Part shown: positions 46,052-58,655 of the stretch, piece by piece | How positions within the stretch are numbered: the stretch's first letter is position 1 | How the letters are laid out: every line of letters begins with the position of its first letter | Position numbers and translations under genes: made by a program | Notes under the pieces: model-generated | Told to the model about the DNA's origin: nothing | Databases searched by the model: none | What the model saw: only the letters and a program-made list of their open reading frames with translations | From: Hofstenia miamia | Taxonomy: Eukaryota; Xenacoelomorpha; Acoela; Hofsteniidae | Length of the DNA: 64,000 nucleotides | Direction of reading: 5' to 3' | NCBI GenBank assembly: GCA_900660155.1 | Contig: CABFPE010000200.1 | Span: forward strand, 387,295 to 451,294

Positions 46052-49000
46052 GAACCACTATTAGGATTCTCAATTTAATGGAATTTACTGGTCTCTGAAC
46101 CATTAAACTGGAACTAGCATGAGATGAGACTGGAACAAAATATTAAGAACGTGGAATCATGGATTTCCGAAATTTACTCATAATATTTCGAATTTTGTTC
46201 AATATAGAGTTGATGCAGTGGTACCATTTTGACTAAATTTCATGGGATTGAAATAAGTTCAAATCCAATGCAGAACCCTACGCATATTTCTAAGAGGTAT
46301 GGAAAGATGTGGATATTAATGGAACCACTATTAGGATTCTCAATTTAATGGAATTTACTGGTCTCTGAACCATTAAACTGGAACTAGCATGAGATGAGAC
46401 TGGAACAAAATATTAAGAACGTGGAATCATGGATTTCCGAAATTTACTCATAATATTTCGAATTTTGTTCAATATAGAGTTGATGCAGTGGTACCATTTT
46501 GACTAAATTTCATGGGATTGAAATACGTTCAAATCCAATGCAGAACCCTACGCATATTTCTAAGAGGTATGGAAAGATGTGGATATTAATGGAACCACTA
46601 TTAGGATTCTCAGTTTAATGGAATTTACTGGTCTCTGAACCATTAAACTGGAACTAGCATGAGATGAGACTGGAACAAAATATTAAGAACGTGGAATCAT
46701 GGATTTCCGAAATTTACTCATAATATTTCGAATTTTGTTCAATATAGAGTTGATGCAGTGGTACCATTTTGACTAAATTTCATGGGATTGAAATACGTTC
46801 AAATCCAATGCAGAACCCTACGCATATTTCTAAGAGGTATGGAAAGATGTGGATATTAATGGAACCACTATTAGGATTCTCAGTTTAATGGAATTTACTG
46901 GTCTCTGAACCATTAAACTGGAACTAGCATGAGATGAGACTGGAACAAAATATTAAGAACGTGGAATCATGGATTTCCGAAATTTACTCATAATATTTCG
47001 AATTTTGTTCAATATAGAGTTGATGCAGTGGTACCATTTTGACTAAATTTCATGGGATTGAAATACGTTCAAATCCAATGCAGAACCCTACGCATATTTC
47101 TAAGAGGTATGGAAAGATGTGGATATTAATGGAACCACTATTAGGATTCTCAGTTTAATGGAATTTACTGGTCTCTGAACCATTAAACTGGAACTAGCAT
47201 GAGATGAGACTGGAACAAAATATTAAGAACGTGGAATCATGGATTTCCGAAATTTACTCATAATATTTCGAATTTTGTTCAATATAGAGTTGATGCAGTG
47301 GTACCATTTTGACTAAATTTCATGGGATTGAAATACGTTCAAATCCAATGCAGAACCCTACGCATATTTCTAAGAGGTATGGAAAGATGTGGATATTAAT
47401 GGAACCACTATTAGGATTCTCAGTTTAATGGAATTTACTGGTCTCTGAACCATTAAACTGGAACTAGCATGAGATGAGACTGGAACAAAATATTAAGAAC
47501 GTGGAATCATGGATTTCCGAAATTTACTCATAATATTTCGAATTTTGTTCAATATAGAGTTGATGCAGTGGTACCATTTTGACTAAATTTCATGGGATTG
47601 AAATACGTTCAAATCCAATGCAGAACCCTACGCATATTTCTAAGAGGTATGGAAAGATGTGGATATTAATGGAACCACTATTAGGATTCTCAGTTTAATG
47701 GAATTTACTGGTCTCTGAACCATTAAACTGGAACTAGCATGAGATGAGACTGGAACAAAATATTAAGAACGTGGAATCATGGATTTCCGAAATTTACTCA
47801 TAATATTTCGAATTTTGTTCAATATAGAGTTGATGCAGTGGTACCATTTTGACTAAATTTCATGGGATTGAAATACGTTCAAATCCAATGCAGAACCCTA
47901 CGCATATTTCTAAGAGGTATGGAAAGATGTGGATATTAATGGAACCACTATTAGGATTCTCAGTTTAATGGAATTTACTGGTCTCTGAACCATTAAACTG
48001 GAACTAGCATGAGATGAGACTGGAACAAAATATTAAGAACGTGGAATCATGGATTTCCGAAATTTACTCATAATATTTCGAATTTTGTTCAATATAGAGT
48101 TGATGCAGTGGTACCATTTTGACTAAATTTCATGGGATTGAAATACGTTCAAATCCAATGCAGAACCCTACGCATATTTCTAAGAGGTATGGAAAGATGT
48201 GGATATTAATGGAACCACTATTAGGATTCTCAGTTTAATGGAATTTACTGGTCTCTGAACCATTAAACTGGAACTAGCATGAGATGAGACTGGAACAAAA
48301 TATTAAGAACGTGGAATCATGGATTTCCGAAATTTACTCATAATATTTCGAATTTTGTTCAATATAGAGTTGATGCAGTGGTACCATTTTGACTAAATTT
48401 CATGGGATTGAAATACGTTCAAATCCAATGCAGAACCCTACGCATATTTCTAAGAGGTATGGAAAGATGTGGATATTAATGGAACCACTATTAGGATTCT
48501 CAGTTTAATGGAATTTACTGGTCTCTGAACCATTAAACTGGAACTAGCATGAGATGAGACTGGAACAAAATATTAAGAACGTGGAATCATGGATTTCCGA
48601 AATTTACTCATAATATTTCGAATTTTGTTCAATATAGAGTTGATGCAGTGGTACCATTTTGACTAAATTTCATGGGATTGAAATACGTTCAAATCCAATG
48701 CAGAACCCTACGCATATTTCTAAGAGGTATGGAAAGATGTGGATATTAATGGAACCACTATTAGGATTCTCAGTTTAATGGAATTTACTGGTCTCTGAAC
48801 CATTAAACTGGAACTAGCATGAGATGAGACTGGAACAAAATATTAAGAACGTGGAATCATGGATTTCCGAAATTTACTCATAATATTTCGAATTTTGTTC
48901 AATATAGAGTTGATGCAGTGGTACCATTTTGACTAAATTTCATGGGATTGAAATACGTTCAAATCCAATGCAGAACCCTACGCATATTTCTAAGAGGTAT

Positions 49001-49553
49001 GGAAAGATGTGGATATTAATGGAACCACTATTAGGATTCTCAGTTTAATGGAATTTACTGGTCTCTGAACCATTAAACTGGAACTAGCATGAGATGAGAC
49101 TGGAACAAAATATTAAGAACGTGGAATCATGGATTTCCGAAATTTACTCATAATATTTCGAATTTTGTTCAATATAGAGTTGATGCAGTGGTACCATTTT
49201 GACTAAATTTCATGGGATTGAAATACGTTCAAATCCAATGCAGAACCCTACGCATATTTCTAAGAGGTATGGAAAGATGTGGATATTAATGGAACCACTA
49301 TTAGGATTCTCAGTTTAATGGAATTTACTGGTCTCTGAACCATTAAACTGGAACTAGCATGAGATGAGACTGGAACAAAATATTAAGAACGTGGAATCAT
49401 GGATTTCCGAAATTTACTCATAATATTTCGAATTTTGTTCAATATAGAGTTGATGCAGTGGTACAATTTTGACTAAATTTCATGGGATTGAAATAAGTTC
49501 AAATCCAATGCAGAACCCTACGCATATTTCTAAGAGGTATTGAAAGCTGTGGA
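46052..49553. repeat. 270-bp satellite array, 13 copies
   Basis: The marker GAACCACTATTAGGATTCTC recurs every 270 bp from 46052 to 49292, giving 13 near-identical copies. Informative variants: CAATTTAATG in copies 1-2 and CAGTTTAATG in 3-13; AAATAAGTTC in copies 1 and 13 and AAATACGTTC in 2-12; copy 13 alone has GTACAATTTT. The unit has stops in all frames although 270 is divisible by 3. It lies in the largest transporter intron. No similarity to the LINEs or MITEs here that I can see. Confidence 0.98.
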
Positions 49554-50829
49554 AATGTTTAAAAAATAGTTGTGGAAAAGGAATGGAAATAGAAGAAGTT
49601 GGTTTACTTCAACGCGCATAGTACCGCAGTGTGGTTCCCACTAATATTTGCATGAACCGAATGGGAGTCATTATATTGCTATTACTTTGTATGTAATTGA
49701 AATTTAGGAACATTAGCAATTTCCAAGGTAATGCCTTTGATCAATTATTCCCGTTAGACATTATTCTCACGTTTTGGCCCGGGGTTTTATGTTTGAAATA
49801 ACGTCCATGTACATTATCAATTTGTAATGCAGATTATATTCAGCAAACTATTCCAAGTAAATAAATTACGGTTGCGAACAGTGCTAGTCCAATTTTTGTG
49901 AAACTACATGGGCTGAGTTCGTTTGAATTTTGGGCTAGTACTTGAGTTTCATTACTTTTTAGCTTGTTTATCGTATTTTTTAACTAAACATTGTTACTAG
50001 CCCAGATGAATGCCTTTGTTATCACGTTAATCACTAGTATACATGCTATGTATAAATGCATTGAATAACTGCTATTTCTGGTATAATCTCTAATAAACCC
50101 CAACATTTACAGGTTATTGTCATGCCCTCACTTTCTTTCTAGTAAACGCCGTAAATGATACATTGAATACATAATTGAATCGATGTATAATACATTTTAG
50201 TTTTTTATGTATGCTTAGATTTGTGGCCAATTGCTATATTCTTTGTAGAATCAATGAGAAACATTATAATGAAATCGAACTGTAAGAAAAATGTTTATTT
50301 AGTTACTTTATATTATATACAACATTAAAATAATCTAATCTATATAATTGTAAATTTCTAATTTTAAAAATTTAAAGAGTGTTCTCTCAAAAATTGTAAA
50401 GCTATTCAAAATTCTCTTCTCCATTGGAACCTGAATTTCACCAGCTACGGTATACACAAAATCTTACTACCCCACCGAAATATAATATGAGTCCTTAAAT
50501 GCCAAATTCCAGTGTTTCTATTCACAATTATTAAAGTTTCTTAAAACAGAAACAATTTTTTTAAAATTTGATGATGAAAAAATAAATCTAAATGAATTTT
50601 TTCAATGCAAGACTACAAGATAATCTAAGAAATACATACCCATTATTAACAAATGCTACTTCCTAAATCGGAAATAATTTTTTAAATAACTTTCCAGCTC
50701 TAATATAATTAGGGTTTAATGAAGAACATATAAAGAAATCTAAATTTATTTTATTCAAAGAATGCTTGCAAAAAAAATCTAAGAAATCAATGTCCTTATT
50801 GACAAATGCTACTTTTTAAAAAGGATGAT
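49554..50829. other. Intron, unassigned
   Basis: AT-rich. Near 50600-50830 two short blocks (AATCTAAGAAAT... then ACAAATGCTACTT) repeat about 170 bp apart and may be a decayed LINE end; not resolved. Confidence 0.35.
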
Positions 50830-53390
50830 AGAAATAAAGGACTTGTTACATGATTTTAATTTCCTTAATATATTGTAATATCGCTGGGATTCACGCAATA
50901 TCATCTTGTCATTCAACTCTTTTAAACTGCTCTCTAAACTGTTCTCTATTTACAACAACTAATTGGTACTATATACAAGTCATTATCAAAATATTTACAA
51001 AAACCAAGCAAATATCCCTGTGGTACACCACTACTAACTGGAAGCAATTTCGTGTTTTTTATAATAACCTGTTGAGTTGTATTTAATAGAAATAATTCAA
51101 TTAAACTTAGAAATTTATGTGGAACATTCAATTAGTTCAGCCTAACAAAAAAGAACTTTATCGAAAGCTTTACTAAAGTCAAGATATAATATCATACATG
51201 ACTTATTTCCATCAAAATCAGAGTAAGTCGATCCATTAAAATATGAAGTTGAGCAACTGTTGAACTTTTTCTAACAAATCCAAATTAAGAATGCGTTAGT
51301 CTTTCTTTCATTACTGGAAAATATGCATCGAATATAATACGTTCAACTAGTAATGATGTTTTGCATAAAATGCTAATAGGACGATAATTTCTAGTTATAT
51401 TTTTTTCGTCCACGTTTGTGCAAAGGGTAAATATTAGAAGTTTTCCATAATTTCATGAATTCACAAGTATTTAGTGTGCTTAAATAGTTTCTTTACGTGA
51501 GGTGACAAACATGAAGCATGCTATCTTAAAAATATTGCGGGAATAATGTCTGGACCACATCCTTTTGAATTGCATTTAAATAAAATTTTGGAAACTTGTT
51601 CAATGGTCAATATTATATCCAAAGTATTTGAATTATTAAATTTTTTTGGAAATTGTGACAACTGGGTGAAAAAACAGAGGAGAGGGAACAATTAAATAAG
51701 TTAGAAATTCTAAAATCTGAACTTGAACAATATTTATCTAGATATATTGGTTTGGGCATGGATTTGGGGGATAAGGAACGAATAAGTTTGTAACACGAAT
51801 TTACATCTGAAGCATCTGTGAAGCTTTCTACATAAATTAATTGATCAAGTTCAATAGAATTTAATAGCGATTAAGTTAGAGATGGAAATTAAGTTGCACT
51901 TACAAAGAATAACGTCGGGAATGTTACCACTGATATGATTACGAAAATCGATTAACTTATCAAGATACATATCCAAAAAACTGTTAAGCAGAGAGTCGTC
52001 AAGTGCATGCGGAGACATACAAGAAATCCAATATGTGTCAGGTAAATTTAAGATCGCAACAAATAATTAAAATTGATGTTTCATGTGCAGCATTTTGAAT
52101 TAAGTAATGTTGAAAATATTACGTTGCTTAAGATAGTCAACAATATCAATAGCAGAAGGTTTAAATTTACTTACAAGTGTGGTCCAACTTGAATATTCGG
52201 ATTAACTTCTAAAAATACAATGGTCTTGTGATCTACAATTATTCAACCATCATGTTCCAATGAAAGCTGTCTATTTTTTGGAAGCGACAATGTAAGGTGA
52301 ATTAAGAAAAATATCATCATCAAAACATCTATCAAACCACATTTCTGTTTATGCTATAATATGGCAATAAAAAGTATTTATATAAGACCAAAGTGAAAGA
52401 CGTCTTTGTAAACCAATTAGACTACGACAGTTAATATATAGAAAATTAACATTATAATGAGAAATTAGTCAATCTCTTTGACTTCTATACCATCATTAAA
52501 TAATTTTAGATATTTATTTCTTAACAAATTTCTATGAACTCCCGAATTAATGCGCTCATATCTCTGTTTCAAAATGCTCTTTTCTAATTCATGTTCTTTC
52601 CCAAAGTATGTTAATAAATATATTTTTTTGAAATATTTGCAACTTGAAAGAATTTGCAAGATTTTTTCAGGTATCTCAAATTGAAGATAGGGTAACAAGA
52701 ATAGTTCTTGGTGTGTGTTTGAATTATACTTACCTAAGCGCTTCATATTAACAATTGTGGAATAATCAATATTTAAGTGGGAAAATGGCTCTTACTTCAC
52801 TTTCATTGTGTAAAACTGAATTTGATCCTTTAGGACATTCAGCAATACAAATAATTCTAAGTGATTTTAAATCTTGATTAAATATTGAGGAGTCCGCAAA
52901 TGTTGTAGTGGACTTTAATGCGTTCTTAGCTTCAGCAACAAAAGATTTATTGCTACTGTTAATTTTAGATAATTGTTTATTTATGTCAAGAAAAGGAATT
53001 GAGGCGAACAAACGTTTGATATCAATAATCAAATCATTTTTTTATTTTTGTTTGAGTTAGTAATTCGATAGAATTGTCCAACTTTTTTTGTAAAGAGTCA
53101 TTAAAGTTGAAGTCAGACTAGGTAATATTATTATTGATGTCTTTTAGAAAGTTGTTTGGAATATTCAAGTCAACACAATCAGAACAGAAAGTTAGGAAGT
53201 GTTTTGAATTTTGTACCATGCTGTCTATACATTGTTTCGAAAACCCACTACATTTGGTACTTAAATGTAAAATCTTTTTACAGCCAGCACATGTGAACTT
53301 AATCTCATTGGTTATAAGATTTTTACAAGTGTAACAAATAGATTGACAAGTAGACAAAAATATAATATATATGCAGTAATAAAAAATCAA
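50830..53390 (-). mobile_element. L2/CR1-like LINE with PHD-type ORF1, minus copy
   Basis: Read right to left: ORF1 PHD-type finger at 53118-53390 (CYTCKNLITNEIKFTCAGCK, then CSGFSKQC and FCSDCVDLN), an RRM part at 52766-53032 (LRIICIAECPKGSNSVLHNE), and the ORF1 end at 52465-52746 (RYERINSGVHRNLL, KLFNDGIEVKEID). The endonuclease start near 52300 reads TEMWFDRCFDDDIFLNSPYI. RT near 51150-51330 reads FGFVRKSSTVAQLHILMDRL and LYLDFSKAFDKV, then SSGVPQGYLLG at 50946-51131. The same words appear in the same order in the plus-strand copy at 29.8-33.4 kb, so they are one family. Many breaks. Confidence 0.82.
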
Positions 53391-54740
53391 CTTAATATGT
53401 ACTGTAGATGGTTAATTATTGATGCAAAAAGTAAATTTCATACCGTCAAAGATTTCCTTTGGAAAAATTAAATATGGAGATTGTTCTCTACAATAAGAGC
53501 AATTGCATTAATAAAACTTTGTCTACAAACCATCTATAGGTTAGGTAAGTAATCAGAAGTTTTACACTTAAATGTCAAAGCCGTTTTAATTCTACAAAGA
53601 ATATATTATTGCAAAATTGCAGCTACATGGATAGAAGCATGAGATATATTTTATAATTAAATAAACCATTCATCTAAAGATGTGATAGATCTACATTCAT
53701 TTAGTAAAACTCCTTAGTAAAGTTAAATTTTTGTATCATTAACAGATAGACAATCGTCAACACTTGCTTCTAATTGAATTTCAATTATTTTGACGCTCAA
53801 AATAAATATTTGTAATAAGTTGGAACTGAAAAACAAATTAAATACATTCATTGAAAATAACTCTGCAAATGCATTTCTATCAGAACTTTGTAAGACGTGT
53901 TTAAAATTGCTATCATTAACGAACAAATATCTATGCATAATATCACATGTTGTGTAAAAATGAATGAAAAATGTCAGTACCCTTAGTAGAAATTTCTAGA
54001 TTTCCACTTGGTTTGCGCATTGTGTTTTAGCTATTATATAATTGATGGTAAAAACTGTATTTATTAAGCAAATGATTTAGTCCAATAGCATAAACAAACG
54101 GAATAAATAGAAAAATATTAGGGAAGAGAATAGATTCCTATCTGTCAATAAAAACCATCAACTGGTACAGAGCATTAATCACGTAACAACACCGCCGGTC
54201 GTAAAATGGTTGGAATAATAGTAAAAAGATGCCTACGGAAATGAATTAATAGAAATCATTCTTTCAAAATGACGCTGACGCTTTCTACAAAGCAAATATC
54301 AAAATAGAAACGGTAACTGTAAACTAGAAGAAAGTGAAGCGAGTGACAATTCTAATTAAATGAACTTTTCAGAATAGTATTTGAGAAGATATGAAATTAA
54401 CTACACACTCGTCTTTGTTTATTTGTATTCCAGTAGTAGGTGATTTCAAAGTTTAAAAGTTATTATATTTTATATATATATATATAACTGTATCAGCCCC
54501 TTTACAGGTATCAACAAAATTGAATAAAAAATGCTCAATGCACCTTAGCTATTTCTCTGATTAAAAACCTGAACTATTGACCTTGAATTGAGAAATTATT
54601 ACAAGTCATAGCATTTTATTTGGCCGAAATACTATTATCAAACAACATAAGAAATTCAAAAGGCATGTAATGATTTAGGCAATGAATATCAATTTAATTT
54701 AGAATTAATCTACCCTAATTTTCAAGGCTTGTATAGTGTT
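53391..54740. other. Intron, nothing recognised
   Basis: AT-rich with a TA run at about 54470-54486; no motif-bearing frame. Confidence 0.4.
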
Positions 54741-55033
54741 CAGGCTCGTGCTAGCAATTGCAAGTTAGGGGCCATGGCTGAGCAACTTTCAATAATTTAT
54801 TAATTTTTAATCATGTGAAATAATTTTCCATTTGTCATAAACTCTATGTTTCAAAAGAACGACATTACTATTTGACATGTGTTAACTAAGATATACATGT
54901 ATTATTTTTACCAGTAACCTAGCTACAGAATATTTGAACTGGTACTTAAGCATTTTGTAACGAGGTTGCGATGGAAAGTGACCCAACATGAAAGGCAAAG
55001 TCCTTCCTGCCCCGCCCCTTAACCATGGCCCTG
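54741..55033. mobile_element. Probable hAT-like MITE
   Basis: Starts CAGGCTCGTGC and ends CCATGGCCCTG. A GGGGCCATGG motif lies just inside both ends in opposite orientation (54768 and about 55023). Flanks ATAGTGTT (54733-54740) and GTAGTGTT (55034-55041) match at 7 of 8. The terminal repeats themselves are weak (only CAGG is shared), so this rests mostly on the TSD. Confidence 0.5.
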
Positions 55034-55724
55034 GTAGTGTTGGTGCATAAGCGGAAGTCTTGAGGCAATTTGAGGGTATTTTGGACTTTGATTACATGTA
55101 AATAGCTTTCAAAAGAAATGTATACACCTCAAACTTCATTTATTTCGTAATACATGTAGATTCCTAATTTAATAAAATATTTCAAACAACTTCTTGATGT
55201 GGATCCACAGAATATTATTGTGGGCTGCAGTGTCAAATTTCCTAGCCTGCAACAAGTTTTACACAAACATCAAATAAGAAAGTTGTAAATTATAAAGTAT
55301 TGCAATATTCTTTAGAAATTGAATTAAAATGTCATTATTCTAATAAATTTTAATCATAACTTAAGGATTCATGAAGTACTGAAGACATATCAAATCTCTA
55401 AACTAAATGCAAGAGTTCAATTTTGTGTTATGTTTAAAAATTAATCAAAAATATCTCTATATTTGATATATTTGTTTCAAACACAATTTCTAAAAGAAAT
55501 TTAATCTCAAGGAAGTATGATATATACATGTATGTACAAGAAAATGAATCATTTTTAAACTGAATTATCCAAATTGCTGGAGCAAGATTAAATCTTAGCA
55601 AACGTTTCACTTTAGTTTAATATTGAATCTTAAATAAAACGAACAGAAGCTTAAAACAATATCATAAATGTGTTTTAAGTCCTGAATGAAACATATTTTG
55701 AAGTGTTGCTTATCAATTATTTAC

Positions 55725-55958
55725 CTTGATGCGGTCCCAAGAGCTGTCATCCATGCCTGAATCATACCGATGAAAAATTTGAGGGGGTTTTTACGAGTGA
55801 TCACCAAATACATTAAAGATAATACAAAAACAGCGTGGATGATCAGTCCTGTAATAACAGTCAGCATGTACATTCCTAGAGAGGCTGCAACTTTTTCCAA
55901 GTTCTTGATCGCTATTATTTTGCCACTGATTAAAAACGCAATGCCAATTGGTGAATAC
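55725..55958 (-). CDS. SLC1A: SLC1 transporter, visible exon 5 (TM5-TM6, start of HP1)
   Basis: 234 nt; acceptor AG at 55959-55960, donor GTAAAT. It encodes [16 protein letters not shown] (TM5), an amphipathic loop, [20 protein letters not shown] (TM6), then TRKNPLKF and WMTALGTAS, the first half of re-entrant loop HP1. RKNPxxF and ALxTASSSATLP are diagnostic for SLC1. Confidence 0.95.
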
Positions 55959-56053
55959 CTAAATAATTTTAAACTAAGGCCACAATATGACTAGGTGCTT
56001 GGTACCAAGAAATGTTACAAAATCACGTTACATCTCTAATTATCTTGGTGGTG

Positions 56054-56103
<50 letters not shown>

Positions 56104-56658
56104 ATGAAGCTTGAACGGAGATTCATAATGCTAAAATTTCAAGATTCCCTGTGGTCCTAAAGTTAATGCGTCGTCAATTATATTATAATAGGGACTAGTG
56201 ATAAAAGATCTGTCATTACGACTTTCCACAGAAACACTTGAGGCCATCGAATTGCAATTCATTGTAATTAGTAATACTAATATACATCAAACTTGTTACT
56301 TTTATCGCAAAACTTTCTAAAAATCTGATTCGGTTCGGTCGTTTGAAAATTTCGATTACAACTTTGCACTTAAGCACACTTTCTGCTCAATTTATATCCA
56401 GCATTGGATGATAATGATGAAAATGATAGATCTTATATCTATGTTTCACGAAAGTATGAGAACAAGGACCTCAAAAAGGCGGGCATTATTAAGATCTACT
56501 TTGTGAAAGGTGCTTGATTTTGAGTATGCTAACTTTCGAACTGTACACAAAAAATTAGATAAAAGTAGCTGAAGATAATCTTGGCAAAAGAACAATTTCT
56601 CTTAATAATTAATAATCTATTGGAGATCAATATTTACCTAATCTGTAATGACACTTAC
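55959..56658. other. 700-bp transporter intron with (TA)n
   Basis: Intron between visible exons 4 and 5. A TA microsatellite occupies about 56056-56100. No other feature. Confidence 0.6.
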
Positions 56659-56785
56659 CACATCATTAATGTAACAAGTCGTAAGACTATTTCATTCATA
56701 AGTACGAAGAATTTAACCATGATTTGAGCTTCATCGCCTAACTGACCGAGGACTACACCAAATGCCAGGCTGAAAACTATCAGAC
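56659..56785 (-). CDS. SLC1A: SLC1 transporter, visible exon 4 (TM4b-c, start of TM5)
   Basis: 127 nt; acceptor AG at 56786-56787, donor GTAAG. It encodes GLIVFSLAFGVVLGQLGDEA (TM4) and FFVLMNEIVLRLVTLMMW into TM5, matching the family pattern F-x2-L-(N/S)-(E/D)-x3-(R/K)-(L/I)-V. The Trp codon is split with the next exon. Confidence 0.93.
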
Positions 56786-57551
56786 CTAAAATTATTTTTA
56801 TTACAGATGGAAAATTTGTTCACTTTTTGAAAATTCTTTGTTCATGTATTTATAAAATGGGTTATCTTCAACATACATGATGAATACAGTAAAAAATAAA
56901 CTTTTGTCAATTGATCAGTTGGTCTTCTGGACAAGCCCATTGATGCATTTCAGTGTTGGAAGTCGTTTGCGTTAGGCCTGAGTTTGATTAAAATGAACCA
57001 AGACCGGGTTCGGTCTCAGATAGGTTTGACCTTAGAAATACATCTTTGAAAAACTGAAATGTTTTATTATATAGGTTTTAGTAAACCCATTGCACCGATT
57101 ATTTTTAAGACATGTAATCTTTAGTTGTCCATTTTCTGCTAAGCATCGAAAATTGAGTTTGATTCTTGCCCAAAACATTTTACAAGTTAAAATTCAATCA
57201 TGACACCTGTAATATTGGAATTTTTTATAAAAATTGGCAAAATATTAAATAGTAATTAAATAGCTGCTCTGACTTATCTCTATTTTAATAGAATTGATTC
57301 AAAAAATAACAATGCTATTCCGTCTTTAGTAAATTCATTAGCAATCTTTTCCAATGCACAGAGGTTGTCTGAAAAATATTTTGCAGCTTTCAACCACGAC
57401 GCACATCAAGGTTAGAAGGGGTTGAAATGACTTTCCTATTATCCTACTACAATATGTTAATACGGCATGTTGCTATCTGAATCATCAAGTATTTTTGAAG
57501 ATTTCAATATCAAGCATAACCAACATTGTATTTTTTAGTTTACCTGTACAC

Positions 57552-57930
57552 CAGGGACATAGCCACGGGGGCTCAGGAAAAGCTAAGCCCCGTATGAGAG
57601 CGTGGCGAGTCACAATTTTGGAATTGGGCTGAATTTTTTAGGCCCAAGGCCGGCCCAGCCCAATACAGCTTAAGCCCAAGCCCGGCCCATTTCAAAATAT
57701 CAGTTATGCGGGCCTAGCCCGGCCCGGCACAAATTATTTTTCTTTTACGCAATGAGTGTATCTTTTGCCGCATAATGTATTGATTAATATGTTCATATCC
57801 ACTTTAGTCAGTCAATAATGCTTTCAATTCGGTTGAAATTCAAATTGCATTATTAACCTTAATACAATAAACGAGTCATACAGGGCCGTAGGCCTGGGGG
57901 CTTTAGATTTAAGCCGTTCCTGGAGCAGAT
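57552..57930. mobile_element. GC-rich patch with two hAT-type starts
   Basis: CAGGGACATAGCCACGGGGG at 57552 and CAGGGCCGTAGGCCTGGGGG at about 57880 look like left ends of hAT elements in the same direction. Between them is a GC-rich run with repeated GGCCC and CGGCCC motifs (57640-57730), out of keeping with the AT-rich surroundings. Right ends and TSDs were not found, so the borders are uncertain. Confidence 0.35.
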
Positions 57931-58306
57931 GTGAGCTCTTCCAGTAAATAATTCCATTTAGCTACCAAATATTATTGAATCTGCATTTTCACAAATGTTA
58001 ATAGTGAAGACAAAAATTTTCTAAATTTTTATAAATTTGTGCATAGATTAACCTTAAATTGCTTAGAAATTTTTTAAACTTTGTATTGGTTTCTTCTTAA
58101 AATTGTTAAATGCCTACATCTCACAAAATTATAAAATCTCAAAACTCAGAGTGCGCAATGTAAATGAGGTGTCCCCTCTTTTTATAAATGAAACTGCTAA
58201 TATTTTAATCTTTTGCTCAGACTTTTATGTTTAGTTTCCAGATATTTTATTATTAACTGGGCATGGCAAAACTTACCTGCCACTTTTGCACTGAAGTCGA
58301 TTATTG

Positions 58307-58647
58307 GGATCACCTGAAGATGTGCCCCCCAAAGCTTTAAGGGGGGGCATATCTTCATGTGGAAAATCTTGGGGCATATCTTCAGGTGGAAAATCTTGGG
58401 GGGAACATCTTCAGTTGGAAAATTCTAGGAAAAACTAAATATGTCTTTTACTTTACCCTAACCCTAACCCTAACCCTAACCTTATTTATTTGCTTCAACA
58501 GTAAAAGGGTTAGGGTTAGGGTTAGGGTTAGGTTATCTTCAGGCGGAAAAAGTTGGGGGGAATATCTTCAGGTGGAAAATGTCGGGGGGAGTATCATCAG
58601 GTGAGGCTAAATCTGGAAGTTGGGGGGGGCTTATCTTCAGGTGATCC
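58307..58647. mobile_element. MITE with inverted telomeric-repeat core
   Basis: A 341-bp element with 24-bp terminal inverted repeats (GGATCACCTGAAGAT then GTGCCCCCC at the left; AAGCCCCCC in the mirrored right end, 22 of 24 matching) and a perfect 8-bp target duplication GATTATTG (58299-58306 and 58648-58655). The inside is several imperfect copies of a unit like ATCTTCAGGTGGAAAAT plus a G run, and in the middle two telomere-type arrays facing each other (58454-58534). No coding capacity: the open frames here are translated repeats. Intronic in the transporter gene. Confidence 0.92.
58454..58534. repeat. Inverted interstitial telomeric repeats
   Basis: About four and a half CCCTAA units (58454-58481) are followed after a 25-bp AT-rich spacer by about four and a half TTAGGG units (58507-58534). 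The arms can pair as a near-perfect hairpin, and the G-rich strand could form a quadruplex. TTAGGG is the ancestral animal telomere motif. Confidence 0.97.
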
Positions 58648-58655
58648 GATTATTG

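Noticed and set aside
46052-49553. Possible CRISPR-like or protein-coding repeat
   Set aside because: The 270-bp units are contiguous with no spacers, have stops in every frame, and the genome is eukaryotic: a satellite.
55770-55994. Plus-strand ORF opposite the transporter exon
   Set aside because: It is the antisense shadow of exon 55725-55958.
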